64,000 bases of DNA from assembly GCA_000799755.1 (NCBI GenBank), contig JUHI01000027.1:18091-82090 (forward strand). The letters run 5' to 3'. Numbering within the stretch: position 1 is the stretch's first letter; every line of letters starts with the position of its first letter. The notes beneath the pieces were generated by a model that had not been told where the DNA came from, did not search any database, and worked only from the letters and a program-made list of their open reading frames with translations. This DNA is from Martinezella tropici. Its GTDB lineage: Bacteria; Pseudomonadota; Alphaproteobacteria; Rhizobiales; Rhizobiaceae. The position numbers were made by a program, and so were the translations under genes. Below, piece after piece: positions 36,392-45,392 of the stretch.

Positions 36392-37747
36392 CTACTCCGC
36401 AGCCACGGCATGCCGCGCAGGATGCTCCGGCACTTTCAGCCCGAGATTTTCACGCAAGGTCCTGCCCTCGTATTCGCTGCGGAAGAGACCCCGGTGGCGC
36501 AACTCCGGCAGCACGTGCTCGACGAAATCGTAGAGCCCCGTGGGCAGCTGCGGCGGCATGACATTGAATCCATCCGCGGCCCCCGCCCTGAACCACTCCT
36601 CCATCAGGTCGGCGATCTGAACAGGCGTTCCCACGATCTGCCAATGGCCGCGTGCGCCGGCAATGCGAAGGTAGAGCTGCCGGATGGTCAGATTTTCGCG
36701 CCGCGCCAGATCGAACAGCAACTTCTGACGGCTCTTGCTGCCGTTTGTTTCCGGCAGGTCGGGAACGGGGCCGTCGATGGGGTATTGCGACAGGTCAACG
36801 CCACCCGACATGCCGTTCAATAGGGAGAGGCCGACGGCCGGATGGATCAGATCCTGGATCTGCGCGAATTTTTCCTCTGCTTCCTGTTGCGTCCTGCCGA
36901 CGACGGGAAAGATGCCCGGCATGATCTTGAGATCGTCGCGGTCGCGGCCGTATTTCGCCAGACGGCCCTTGAGATCGCTATAGAAGGCCTTCGCATCGCC
37001 AATTGTCTGGTGCGCAGTGAAGACAACCTCGGCGGTGCGGGCCGCAAGTTCCCTGCCCGGCTCGGACGAACCCGCCTGCACCAGGACCGGATGTCCCTGC
37101 GGCGCACGCGCGACGTTCAGCGGGCCTCGGACCTTGAAGTATTTGCCCTTGTGGTTGAGAATGTGCTGCTTGTCCGGATCATAATAGACGCCGCTCTGCT
37201 TGTTGCGAGGGAATGCGTCCTCTTCCCAGGTATCCCACAAGCCGCGCACCACATCGGCAAATTCCTCCGCCCGCTCGTAGCGCTCGGCATGGGCATAATG
37301 TTCGTCCCTGCCGAAATTATGCGCCTCATGGTCGCTCGAGGACGTCACCAGGTTCCAGCCGGCGCGACCGCCGCTGATATGGTCGAGGGAAGCGAATTTG
37401 CGGGCGATATGATACGGCTCGTTGAAGGATGTCGAGGCAGTGGCAACGAAACCGATGTTTCGCGTCACCGCAGCCAGCGCGGACAGCAGCGTGATCGGCT
37501 CGAACTGGGCGACATAGCGGATCGCCGTCCGATGCAAGGCCTCAGTGTCCGCTCCGCGCGTTCCGACGCCATCCGCCATGAATATGAGATCGAATTTCGC
37601 CGCCTCGGCGATCTGCGCGAGCTCGACGTAGTGGCTGAAATTCGAACCTGCATCGGCTTGCGCGAGAGGATGTCGCCAGGCAGCAATGTGGTGGCCCGTC
37701 GGATAAAGAAATGCTCCGAGCCTCAGCTGGCGTCGTTTACCCGTCAT
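36392..37747 (-). CDS. LLM class flavin monooxygenase (NtaA/SnaA/DszA family)
   Basis: A 451-residue TIM-barrel monooxygenase of the NtaA/SnaA/DszA branch, which uses FMNH2 from a separate reductase to cleave C-S or C-N bonds. Family marks are LGAFLYPTGHHIAAWRHP, VATASTSFNEPYHIAR, GGRAGWNLVTSS and a C-terminal LRENLGL. It is first in the SsuABC-type operon. It is closely similar to the gene at 39247. ATG 37747 with GGGAGAAG upstream is chosen over 37786. Substrate unknown; an organosulfur one fits the transporter. Confidence 0.92.
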   Translation of the reverse strand: MTGKRRQLRLGAFLYPTGHHIAAWRHPLAQADAGSNFSHYVELAQIAEAAKFDLIFMADGVGTRGADTEALHRTAIRYVAQFEPITLLSALAAVTRNIGFVATASTSFNEPYHIARKFASLDHISGGRAGWNLVTSSSDHEAHNFGRDEHYAHAERYERAEEFADVVRGLWDTWEEDAFPRNKQSGVYYDPDKQHILNHKGKYFKVRGPLNVARAPQGHPVLVQAGSSEPGRELAARTAEVVFTAHQTIGDAKAFYSDLKGRLAKYGRDRDDLKIMPGIFPVVGRTQQEAEEKFAQIQDLIHPAVGLSLLNGMSGGVDLSQYPIDGPVPDLPETNGSKSRQKLLFDLARRENLTIRQLYLRIAGARGHWQIVGTPVQIADLMEEWFRAGAADGFNVMPPQLPTGLYDFVEHVLPELRHRGLFRSEYEGRTLRENLGLKVPEHPARHAVAAE

Positions 37748-37799
37748 CGTCTTCTCCCTCGTGGTAGCGGAAGGAAGGCTAATCATTAAATCTAATAAT

Positions 37800-37819
37800 C
37801 CATAGAAATTATATTCTAT
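37800..37819. promoter_or_regulatory. Candidate shared operator (dyad variant)
   Basis: On the minus strand ATATAATTTCTATGG aligns with the best copy at 11 of 15 positions. The overlapping ATAGAA-N6-TTCTAT (37802-37819) is a perfect dyad. It lies about 50 bases before the LLM start. Inferred from recurrence. Confidence 0.4.
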
Positions 37820-37936
37820 TTAGCGATGCCGCCTCGGATTTGTCGTCGCGCACAGCAACGATCGGACGGAGAACGTTTCGCAGCGACCTCTTATGAAGTC
37901 CGGGCATTCATATTGTTATCCGCGCGCATGCTTGCT

Positions 37937-37956
37937 CGGGAAAGAATTTCTTCCCG
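37937..37956. promoter_or_regulatory. Near-perfect 20-bp palindrome, possible operator
   Basis: CGGGAAAGAATTTCTTCCCG pairs with itself at all but one or two central positions, 101 bases upstream of the DszC-like start. It has no T-run, so it is more like a binding site than a terminator. Confidence 0.35.
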
Positions 37957-38056
37957 CGAGACCAAATAGATATTGCTGGACTTGGGACGACACTCGCCAA
38001 ACCCTTCACGTCATGAGCGGCTCAGCGCCGTGACGATCCATCGGCGTGGAGCAGAC

Positions 38057-39235
38057 ATGTCTTTCAATTCCGACAGTTCCGATCCATTCGTTGCCAAAGC
38101 CATCGAACTTAGGCAGGCTTTCCATCAGGATGCAGTTCAACGCGACAAGCTTGGCGGCAGGCCGACCGAGCAGATCCGCGTACTGAAGCAGAGCGGATTG
38201 CCCTCTGCGCAGATACCGGTCCAATACGGCGGAAAGGGTGCTTCCTGGCTTTCCATCCTGCGTGTCGTCAGGGAATTCGCGCGCACGGACGGTTCGCTCG
38301 CCCATCTCTTCGGCTATCACCATCTGCCGCTGAACCTCGTTCTTTTCCGCGGTTCGAATGCCCAGAAGGACCATTTGCTGCGTGCCTCGGCTGCCGGGAA
38401 TCTGATCTGGGGCAATTCCGGCAATGCCATGTCGAAGACCTCATCGGGGCGGCAGATCGACAAGGGCTGGCTTGTCAACGGCAAACGCCCCTTCTCGTCG
38501 GGCTCTCACATTGCCGACTATATCCAGATCTCGTTCGAAACCGCCGAGGGGGATCGCCTCACGGCCGCCGTTCCAGCCGACCGAGACGGGATCGTCATCG
38601 AAGACGATTGGGACGGAATAGGCCAGCGCCAGACCGGTAGCGGCACGGTCAGCTTCCACGATCTTGAGATCGAGGATGATGAGCTCATCAGCTCACCCGC
38701 CATCCCGCTGACACCCTATACATCGCTGACCTCCCTGCTGCAGCAGAGCGTGCTGCTTAACGTCTTCGTCGGCAGCGCCCAGGGCGCGCTGGAAGAAGGT
38801 AGCGCCTACACGACGACGTCATCGCGCCCATGGATCTATTCCGGCGTCGAAAATCATACCGACGATCCCTGGATCAAGCGGCAATATGGCGATCTCTATA
38901 TTCGCACGCTGGCCGCCACCGAACTGGCCGACAAAGCTGCCCGCAGCCTCGACGCGGCATTCAACCAGGGACCCGGGCTGACACGTGAAGACCGTGGCCT
39001 CGCTGCCATCGATATAGCCACCGCCAATATCTATGCCGGCGAGGTCGGGCTTGCCGTCTCCAGCGAGATCTTCGAGGTCATGGGCGCGCGGTCGGCGACG
39101 ACTGCCAATGGTTTCGATCGCTTCTGGCGTAACGTCCGCACCCACACGCTCCACAACCCCGCCGAATACAAGAAGCGCACGGTCGGCACCTGGCTGCTGA
39201 CCGGCGAGCTTCCGACGCCGGCTATGTACCGCTGA
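38057..39235 (+). CDS. DszC-like flavin monooxygenase (acyl-CoA dehydrogenase fold)
   Basis: A 392-residue enzyme of the DszC/SfnB group. The N-terminal part has IPVQYGGKG; the flavin region has LIWGNSGNAMSK, then FSSGSHIADY and DDWDGIGQRQTGSGTV; the C-terminal part has EVMGARSATTANGFDRFWRNVRTHTLHNP. It would use FMNH2 to oxidise a sulfur (or amine) centre. ATG 38057 begins the conserved part; upstream sequence has no good alternative. It starts a six-gene plus-strand operon and is paired with the LLM gene 11 bases later. It is a close paralog of the gene at 40966. Confidence 0.88.
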   Translation: MSFNSDSSDPFVAKAIELRQAFHQDAVQRDKLGGRPTEQIRVLKQSGLPSAQIPVQYGGKGASWLSILRVVREFARTDGSLAHLFGYHHLPLNLVLFRGSNAQKDHLLRASAAGNLIWGNSGNAMSKTSSGRQIDKGWLVNGKRPFSSGSHIADYIQISFETAEGDRLTAAVPADRDGIVIEDDWDGIGQRQTGSGTVSFHDLEIEDDELISSPAIPLTPYTSLTSLLQQSVLLNVFVGSAQGALEEGSAYTTTSSRPWIYSGVENHTDDPWIKRQYGDLYIRTLAATELADKAARSLDAAFNQGPGLTREDRGLAAIDIATANIYAGEVGLAVSSEIFEVMGARSATTANGFDRFWRNVRTHTLHNPAEYKKRTVGTWLLTGELPTPAMYR

Positions 39236-39246
39236 AAGGATTTCCC

Positions 39247-40602
39247 ATGGCGAGACGCAAGGACCAGATCAAGCTCGGCGCCTTCCTGCTCTTTACCGGC
39301 CATCACGTCGCGGCCTGGCGTCATCCCGAGGCGTCCGTCGGCATGGAATTCGAGAACTATCTCGAGCTTGCCAGGCTTGCGGAGGCGGCCAAGTTCGATA
39401 CGATCTTCTTCGCCGATGGGGTTGCGGCACGGTTGAAGGATGTGAACGCAGCCAGCCGAAAGGCGCATAACGGCGTTTACCCGTTTGAACCGATCACGCT
39501 TCTGTCCGCCCTTGCGAGCGTCACCCGCAACATCGGCCTGATCGCCACCGCCTCGACGAGCTTTTCCGATCCCTTCAACCTTGCTCGCCAGTTCGGTTCG
39601 CTGGACCGTCTGAGCGGCGGCCGCGCCGGCTGGAACCTGGTAACGTCCTCCGACCCGGAAGCCGCCTTCAATTTCGGCCACGACACGCAGGTTCTGCATG
39701 CGGACCGCTATGACCGGGCGGAGGAATTCGCAGATGTCGTGCTCGGCCTCTGGGATAGCTGGGAGGACGATGCCTTTCCGCGTGATCGTGAGAGCGGACG
39801 TTATTTCGATCCGGAAAAACTGCATCGGCTGGACCACAAGGGACGTCACTTCAAGGTGCGCGGGCCACTGAACATACCGCGCTCGCCGCAGGGGCGACCG
39901 GTGGTGGTGCAGGCAGGCGCCTCCGAACCCGGCAAGGAGCTCGCGGCACGGACGGCGGAAGCGATCTTTGCCGCGCAGATCACGCTCGACGAAGCCAAGG
40001 CCTACTATGCCGACGTCAAGGGGCGGCTGGGCAAATACGGCCGCTCTCACGACGACCTGAAGATCCTGCCGGGTATCTTCCCGGTGGTCGGACGCAGCGA
40101 GGCGGAAGCGCAGGACAAGTTCGAGGCCTTGCAGAACCTGATCCAGCCTGAAGTCGGCCTCAATCTCCTGTCGCAATTGACCGGCGTCGATCTCAGTTCC
40201 TATCCGCTTGACGGTCCCGTGCCGCCCAACCCGCCGGCAACCAATGCCGGCAAGAGCCGCCAGGAACTGGTGCTCGATCTTGCCCATCGCGAGAACCTGA
40301 CCATTCGCCAGCTCTATCTGCGCATCGCCGGCGCGCGCGGTCACTGGCAGGTTGTCGGAACTCCCACCCAGATCGCCGATGTCATGGAAGAGCGGTTCGA
40401 GAATTATGGCGCCGACGGCTTCAACATCATGGCGCCGATCATGCCCGGCGGCCTTGCCGATTTCATCACGCTCGTGGTGCCGGAGCTGCGCCGTCGCGGC
40501 CTGTTCCGAACCGACTATGAGGGTACGACGCTGCGCGAAAATCTCGGCCTCAAGCGCCCCGTCAATAGATTTTCCGCAGGCAATGCGGCTGCAGCAGAAT
40601 AG
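39247..40602 (+). CDS. LLM class flavin monooxygenase (NtaA/SnaA/DszA family)
   Basis: A 451-residue LLM enzyme, same length as its minus-strand paralog at 36392 and very similar along its whole length (LGAFLLFTGHHVAAWRHP, TLLSALASVTRNIG, GRAGWNLVTSSD, PEVGLNLLSQLTG). In the 4S-type scheme it would act on the sulfone produced by a DszC-like partner, here the gene just before. A strong AAGGA ribosome site lies before its ATG. It needs FMNH2 from a reductase, possibly the nitroreductase at 43525 or one elsewhere. Confidence 0.92.
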   Translation: MARRKDQIKLGAFLLFTGHHVAAWRHPEASVGMEFENYLELARLAEAAKFDTIFFADGVAARLKDVNAASRKAHNGVYPFEPITLLSALASVTRNIGLIATASTSFSDPFNLARQFGSLDRLSGGRAGWNLVTSSDPEAAFNFGHDTQVLHADRYDRAEEFADVVLGLWDSWEDDAFPRDRESGRYFDPEKLHRLDHKGRHFKVRGPLNIPRSPQGRPVVVQAGASEPGKELAARTAEAIFAAQITLDEAKAYYADVKGRLGKYGRSHDDLKILPGIFPVVGRSEAEAQDKFEALQNLIQPEVGLNLLSQLTGVDLSSYPLDGPVPPNPPATNAGKSRQELVLDLAHRENLTIRQLYLRIAGARGHWQVVGTPTQIADVMEERFENYGADGFNIMAPIMPGGLADFITLVVPELRRRGLFRTDYEGTTLRENLGLKRPVNRFSAGNAAAAE

Positions 40603-40611
40603 GAGAAAATC

Positions 40612-40953
40612 ATGGCACGCGACAAACTGTTTCTGATCTCACCCGGCTTTGCCGACCCCAAGCATCCGAACGTCAGCTTCGTTTGCCCCTATTGCAATTC
40701 CATCGAAGGCCTGCTTGCCGCATTTCCGAACCTTGCTTCCAGGATCGATGTCGAGCGGGTCGCCTTCGCGCGACCGCGACGACAAGTGATCGATGTCGTT
40801 GGCGAGGAAAACCAGTCGCTGCCGCTCTTCATTCTGGCGGACAATCCTCCCGACGATGCGAGCGAGCGCGAGGAAACGCGGTTCGTCAATTCGACCGATC
40901 GTATTCTCGAGCTGCTGACCGAACGGCACGGTTTTCCGCGCCTGCACAAATGA
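40612..40953 (+). CDS. DUF3088-type small protein with CPYC motif
   Basis: A 113-residue cytoplasmic protein of the DUF3088 kind. It begins with a short strand, then PNVSFVCPYCNSIEG, a glutaredoxin-like CPYC motif (residues 25-28) at the start of a helix, followed by a short alpha/beta body and a DRILELL helix. The fold suggests a thioredoxin-like role, possibly thiol redox or sulfur transfer. It sits between two DszC/DszA pairs, with ribosome sites on both sides, so it is made with them. No biochemical role is established to my knowledge. Confidence 0.8.
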   Translation: MARDKLFLISPGFADPKHPNVSFVCPYCNSIEGLLAAFPNLASRIDVERVAFARPRRQVIDVVGEENQSLPLFILADNPPDDASEREETRFVNSTDRILELLTERHGFPRLHK

Positions 40954-40965
40954 ACGGGGAGCGAC

Positions 40966-42186
40966 ATGACTATCAAACCAAATGGCTTCGAGCCGCCCCA
41001 CCTGCTGCCGGCACTGTTCGAGACCGACAAGACCAATCCCCATCTCACCAAGGCGGCCGAACTGCGCGAAATCTTCGCCAGGGATGCTATCGAGCGGGAT
41101 CAATTGGGTGGCAGGCCTGACGAGCAAATCAAGCTCCTGAAGGAAACCGGCCTCGTCAATCTGCTGATCCCCAGGGAGTTCGGCGGTGCGGGCGAGCACT
41201 ACTCCACCGCCATGCGGATTGTCCGCGAATTCGCCAAAGTGGATGGGTCGGTCGCCCATCTCTACGGCTATCACTTCAGCCCCCTGCAGAATGCCGTCAA
41301 TACCGGCCCAGACGACCGTTCGCGCGATATCCTGCGCCGCTCGGCCGCCGGTCGCTGGTTCTGGGGCAATACGACCAATAGCTTCTCCAAGAGCCTCTTC
41401 GGTCGACGTGAAGCTGACAAAATCATTCTCAACGGCTTTCGGCCATTCTCCTCCGGATCGCATGTCGCCGACTATCTGATGGTCGCCTGGGAGGACGAAG
41501 AGACCAACAAGCGCAGCTTCGCCTATATACCGGCGAACCGAGAGGGCATTACCATCGCCGATGACTGGGACGGGATCGGCCAGAGGCAGACCGGAAGCGG
41601 CCGTGTCTTCTACAAGGATGTGGTCATCGATACCGGTGAGATCCTGCCGGAGCGACCGCAAGATCCGATCACCCTGCTGGCCCCTTTGCAGCAGCAGAGT
41701 GTGTTGCTCAATGTCTTCGTCGGCACAGCGCAGGGCGCGCTGATTGCTGCCCGAGACTATACCGTTACGCATTCACGGCCCTGGATCTATTCCGGTGTCG
41801 AACGCCATTCCGATGATCCCTGGATCAAGCGGCAATATGGCGAGCTTTGGATCAAGGTAGAGGCGGCAACCGCACTCGCCGACCGGGCCTTGACGGCGCT
41901 CGATGCCATTTACGCCAAGGGGCCGGATCTGACGGCCGATGACCGTGGCGAAGCGGCGATCGCCGTCGCCTCGGCCAATGTACTAGCTGGCCGCGTCGCT
42001 CTTGACGTCACCAGCGAGATCTTCGAGGTCATGGGCGCCCGCTCCGCCGTCAGACCGCTTGGGTTTGACCGCTTCTGGCGAAATGCGCGCATTCACACGC
42101 TTCACAATCCCGCTGAATACAAGACCCGTAATGTCGGCACATGGTTCTTGAATGGCGAGTTTCCGGAACCGGGGATATTTCAGTGA
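40966..42186 (+). CDS. DszC-like flavin monooxygenase (acyl-CoA dehydrogenase fold)
   Basis: A 406-residue paralog of the gene at 38057, sharing long segments: GGRPDEQIKLLKETGL, FRPFSSGSHVADY, DDWDGIGQRQTGSG, LQQQSVLLNVFVGTAQGAL, RPWIYSGVERHSDDPWIKRQYG and the C-terminal HTLHNPAEYKTR. It is predicted to bind reduced FMN and oxidise sulfur compounds. The LLM gene after it starts with a GTG that overlaps this gene's stop (GTGA), so they are coupled. The duplicated pair probably has a different substrate range. Confidence 0.9.
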   Translation: MTIKPNGFEPPHLLPALFETDKTNPHLTKAAELREIFARDAIERDQLGGRPDEQIKLLKETGLVNLLIPREFGGAGEHYSTAMRIVREFAKVDGSVAHLYGYHFSPLQNAVNTGPDDRSRDILRRSAAGRWFWGNTTNSFSKSLFGRREADKIILNGFRPFSSGSHVADYLMVAWEDEETNKRSFAYIPANREGITIADDWDGIGQRQTGSGRVFYKDVVIDTGEILPERPQDPITLLAPLQQQSVLLNVFVGTAQGALIAARDYTVTHSRPWIYSGVERHSDDPWIKRQYGELWIKVEAATALADRALTALDAIYAKGPDLTADDRGEAAIAVASANVLAGRVALDVTSEIFEVMGARSAVRPLGFDRFWRNARIHTLHNPAEYKTRNVGTWFLNGEFPEPGIFQ

Positions 42187-43511
42187 GCCAGAAACGCGAG
42201 CTTCATCTCAACATCAACATCCTGCATTCCGGCTTCTCGCCAGCAGCCTGGCGAATGGATGGAAGCGACCCACGCGCGTCCTTCGATATCAATCACTACA
42301 TCAACGTCGCCCGCATTGCCGAGCGCGGCACCTTCGACGCGGTTTTCCTCGCCGATCAGGCGGCCATCTCCGATCGAGTCGATTTCAGGCCGCTCACCTC
42401 GCTGGAACCGACGATCGTGCTGGCGACTGTTGCCGCCCACACACAGCATATCGGCCTTATCGCCACGGCTTCGACCACCTACAACGAGCCCTACAATATC
42501 GCCCGCCGCTTCGCGACGCTCGACCATGCAAGCGGCGGCCGTGTCGGCTGGAACATCGTCACCAGCGCCGACCTCTCGCAAAGCCGGAATTTCGGGCTGG
42601 AAAAGCCGGTTGAGCATCATGGCCGTTATGAGCGTGCCGCCGAGTTTACCGCCGTCGTCAAGGCACTCTGGGACAGCTGGGAGGAAGATGCCTTCGTCGG
42701 CGATGTCGCCAGCGGCCGTTTCGTCGATCCCGCCAAGGTCCACCCGATCGCCCATCGTGGCAAGCATTTCTCCGTTCATGGGCCCCACAATGTTCCGCGC
42801 CCGCCGCAGGGTCATCCGGTTCTCGTCCAGGCGGGTGGTTCCGATGATGGCCGGGAACTGGCGGCGCAACACGCTGAAGCCGTCTTTTCTGCATCGCAAT
42901 CCTTCGACGAAGCCCTCGACTATGCTTGGGACTTGCGGACGCGGGCAGTGCGCTACGGCCGTGCACCCAACAGCGCGCTGATCCTCGCCGGGCTCGCAAC
43001 GATCATCGGCAGCACGGAAGCGGAGGCGAAGCGACGGCAAGAGGAATTGCGTGAACTCATCCCGCTGGAATACAGCCTCGCACGCCTCTCTGGCGTTCTG
43101 CAGATTGATCCGAAGCGACTGAAACTGGATGAGCCCTTACCTGACGATATCCCGTTGCCGCCGGACGGCGGTCACACTTTCTTCCGGGCGACCCTTGCTC
43201 TTGCCCAACGCGAGAAACTGACCGTGCGCGGCCTCATCCGCGCATTGAACGGCGGAACCGGCCACCGCACCATCGTCGGCACGCCGGAAGCAATCGCCGA
43301 CGACATAGAGGCATGGTATCTCGCGGGTGCCGCTGACGGCTTCAATCTGATGCCGGATGTGCTGCCGCACGGCCTGGAGGTTTTCGTCGACGAAGTCGTG
43401 CCGCTCCTGCGTCGTCGTGGTCTTTTCCGGCAGGCCTATTCGGGCCATACGTTGCGGGATCATCTCGGCCTCGCCCGGCCCGCCAATCCTTATGCTATCG
43501 CCGCCGAATGA
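42183..43511 (+). CDS. LLM class flavin monooxygenase (NtaA/SnaA/DszA family)
   Basis: A 442-residue LLM enzyme, more distant from the other two NtaA-type genes (LNINILHSGFSPAAWRMDGSDP, RIAERGTFDAVFLADQ, GGRVGWNIVTSADLSQSRNFG). GTG 42183 is the start: it overlaps the previous stop by four bases and has CGGGGA upstream; the frame runs further up inside the previous gene. With the preceding DszC-like gene it makes a second sulfur-oxidising pair. Confidence 0.9.
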   Translation: MSQKRELHLNINILHSGFSPAAWRMDGSDPRASFDINHYINVARIAERGTFDAVFLADQAAISDRVDFRPLTSLEPTIVLATVAAHTQHIGLIATASTTYNEPYNIARRFATLDHASGGRVGWNIVTSADLSQSRNFGLEKPVEHHGRYERAAEFTAVVKALWDSWEEDAFVGDVASGRFVDPAKVHPIAHRGKHFSVHGPHNVPRPPQGHPVLVQAGGSDDGRELAAQHAEAVFSASQSFDEALDYAWDLRTRAVRYGRAPNSALILAGLATIIGSTEAEAKRRQEELRELIPLEYSLARLSGVLQIDPKRLKLDEPLPDDIPLPPDGGHTFFRATLALAQREKLTVRGLIRALNGGTGHRTIVGTPEAIADDIEAWYLAGAADGFNLMPDVLPHGLEVFVDEVVPLLRRRGLFRQAYSGHTLRDHLGLARPANPYAIAAE

Positions 43512-43524
43512 AGGAGAGTAAAGC

Positions 43525-44376
43525 ATGACGTCATTTGCGACCGCCAAGGTTTCCGCGCCACATCGACTAGCAAGCCTTGCCGAAGAGCGCTATCGCGATG
43601 CCGAGCAGCAGCTTGGTACGGACTGGAATGAGACCGTCGAAACGCTTCTGTCGCATCGCACTGTCCGCAGCTATCTGCCAAAAGCGGTCCCGGAAAGTGC
43701 CGTCCGTCTCGCCGTCGCTGCCGCGCAGTCAGCCCCAAGCTCATCCAACCTGCAGGCCTGGAGCGTCGTTGCCGTCGAAGACGAAGCGCGCAAAGCGAGG
43801 CTGAACACCGTGGCCGGCACGCAGCGGCAGATCGCTCAGGCGCCGCTGCTGCTGATCTGGCTCGCGGACCTTTCGAGGCCGCGCAGCATTGCCGCGGACC
43901 AAGGCTCTCCGGCAGAGGGCCTGGACTATGTCGAGAGCTTCCTGCTCGCTGTCATAGATGCCGCCCTTGCGGCGCAGAATGCAGTCGTCGCCCTGGAGTC
44001 GCAAGGCCTCGGCACCTGCTACATCGGCGCAATCCGCAACGATCCGGAAGTGGTGGCTCGGGAGCTGGAATTGCCAGAAGGCGTATTTCCAGTCTTCGGT
44101 CTGACCGTCGGCTATCCCGATCCAGCGGTGCCGGCCGCCATCAAGCCCAGGCTGCCACAGACCACCGTTCTGCATCGCGAGCGCTACGATGACAGCTGGC
44201 AGCCCGACGATCTCAAGCATTACAATACGGTTTTGCGAGACTTCCAGACCGAGCAAGGCATGCCGCTTTTGGACTGGACCGAGCAGGTGAGGAACAGGAT
44301 CGGTACGGTCGCGGCCCTGAAAGGCCGGCATTTGCTCGGGGCCGCGGCGCAACGCCTCGGCTTCAAGCTGAAGTAA
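43525..44376 (+). CDS. Nitroreductase family FMN reductase (NfsA-like)
   Basis: A 283-residue flavoprotein of the NfsA/FRP class with the N-terminal SHRTVRSYLPKAVPESAVRLAVAAAQSAPSS segment that binds FMN phosphate and the central GLGTCYIGAIRND. These are NADPH-dependent and often reduce FMN for partner enzymes. It is the last gene of the DszC/DszA operon (AAGGAG ribosome site, 13 bases after the LLM stop), so it could be the flavin reductase (DszD-like in role, not in family). It converges on the LysR gene with only five bases between stops. Confidence 0.88.
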   Translation: MTSFATAKVSAPHRLASLAEERYRDAEQQLGTDWNETVETLLSHRTVRSYLPKAVPESAVRLAVAAAQSAPSSSNLQAWSVVAVEDEARKARLNTVAGTQRQIAQAPLLLIWLADLSRPRSIAADQGSPAEGLDYVESFLLAVIDAALAAQNAVVALESQGLGTCYIGAIRNDPEVVARELELPEGVFPVFGLTVGYPDPAVPAAIKPRLPQTTVLHRERYDDSWQPDDLKHYNTVLRDFQTEQGMPLLDWTEQVRNRIGTVAALKGRHLLGAAAQRLGFKLK

Positions 44377-44381
44377 TCGCC

Positions 44382-45392
44382 TTATTCGGCGGCGGCGATG
44401 TCGAGCCTGCGGGGTGAATTCCACAGCAAGACGTCGTCGATTGCCCGCAACGCCTTGGTTTCGGCCTGAAGCCAATTGCGAAACAGCTCCACGCGCGCGA
44501 GCCGTGCCTTGGCCGGCGTCGTCACGAAGAAATAAGAAAAGCTTACGGGCTGCGGGCTGCCGAAGGGACTGACCAGGCGCCCCGCCCTCAGCTCCGCCTC
44601 TGCCAGACGTACCTTCCCGAGGCCAAGTCCCTGCCCTGCCAGGGCCGCATCGATGACGAGCGATGATTGATTAAGACGGAAGCCGCCTTGCGACAGCCGA
44701 TAGGACAGTCCCTCGGCCCGCAACCAGGCATTCCAGTCCGGACACGAACGATCGTGCTCTGCACCATCCTCATGCAGGAGCGGCACGCCTTCGATTGCCT
44801 GCGGATCGTTCCACAGCCAGTGCCGCTCGGCAAATTCGGGATTGCAAATCGGCACCACAGCTTCGGAGAAGAGGTGATCGACAACCAGGCCAGGATAGCC
44901 GCCGCTGCCATAGCGGATGGCGCAATCTGTCTCATCCGTGTTGAGATCCGTCAATTGCGTCGACGCGTCGACCAGAACCTGCAGGCTCGGCGCCGCACGT
45001 CTCAAACCGTTCAATCGCGGGATAAGCCACTTGCTCGCAAAGGACGGCGCCACCGAGACACGGATGGGCAGATCATGATCGCTGGCAGCGAACTGTGTCA
45101 TCGTTGCCAAAACGGCATCGAATGCATCGGTCAGGCCCGGAACCAGAGCGAGACCGGCGGCTGTCAGTTGCAACTGTCCGCGCGTCCGGTGGAAAAGCGG
45201 CTGCCCGAGATAATCCTCCAGCAGCCGTATCTGCTGGCCGACGGCTGCCGAGGTGACGTGCAACTCATCGGCAGCGCCGAGAAAATTCAGGTGCCGCGCG
45301 GTGGCGACGAAGGCCCGCAGCGATGTCAATGGCGGCAAGCGCGCCAAGGTCGGCTGGATGGTTTTCTTTCGTGTGCTGGCAGGAGTGTTCAT
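44382..45392 (-). CDS. LysR family transcriptional regulator (GcvA-like)
   Basis: A 336-residue LysR protein. The N-terminal winged helix is PLTSLRAFVATARHLNFLGAADELHVTSAAVGQQIRLLEDYLGQPLF, followed by the type-2 periplasmic-binding-like effector domain. ATG 45392 is the likely start; the frame runs to 45485. Many sulfur regulons of bacteria use LysR regulators (CysB, Cbl, SsuR). It is divergent from the peptide-type binding protein across a region with the dyad, making it the best local candidate to bind that dyad. Confidence 0.9.
   Translation of the reverse strand: MNTPASTRKKTIQPTLARLPPLTSLRAFVATARHLNFLGAADELHVTSAAVGQQIRLLEDYLGQPLFHRTRGQLQLTAAGLALVPGLTDAFDAVLATMTQFAASDHDLPIRVSVAPSFASKWLIPRLNGLRRAAPSLQVLVDASTQLTDLNTDETDCAIRYGSGGYPGLVVDHLFSEAVVPICNPEFAERHWLWNDPQAIEGVPLLHEDGAEHDRSCPDWNAWLRAEGLSYRLSQGGFRLNQSSLVIDAALAGQGLGLGKVRLAEAELRAGRLVSPFGSPQPVSFSYFFVTTPAKARLARVELFRNWLQAETKALRAIDDVLLWNSPRRLDIAAAE

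Larger units (their letters stand above)
37748..38056. other. Divergent promoter region between two monooxygenase operons
   Basis: About 310 bases. It contains a version of the shared dyad and a separate 20-base near-palindrome at 37937-37956. Nothing gene-like was found. Confidence 0.5.
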
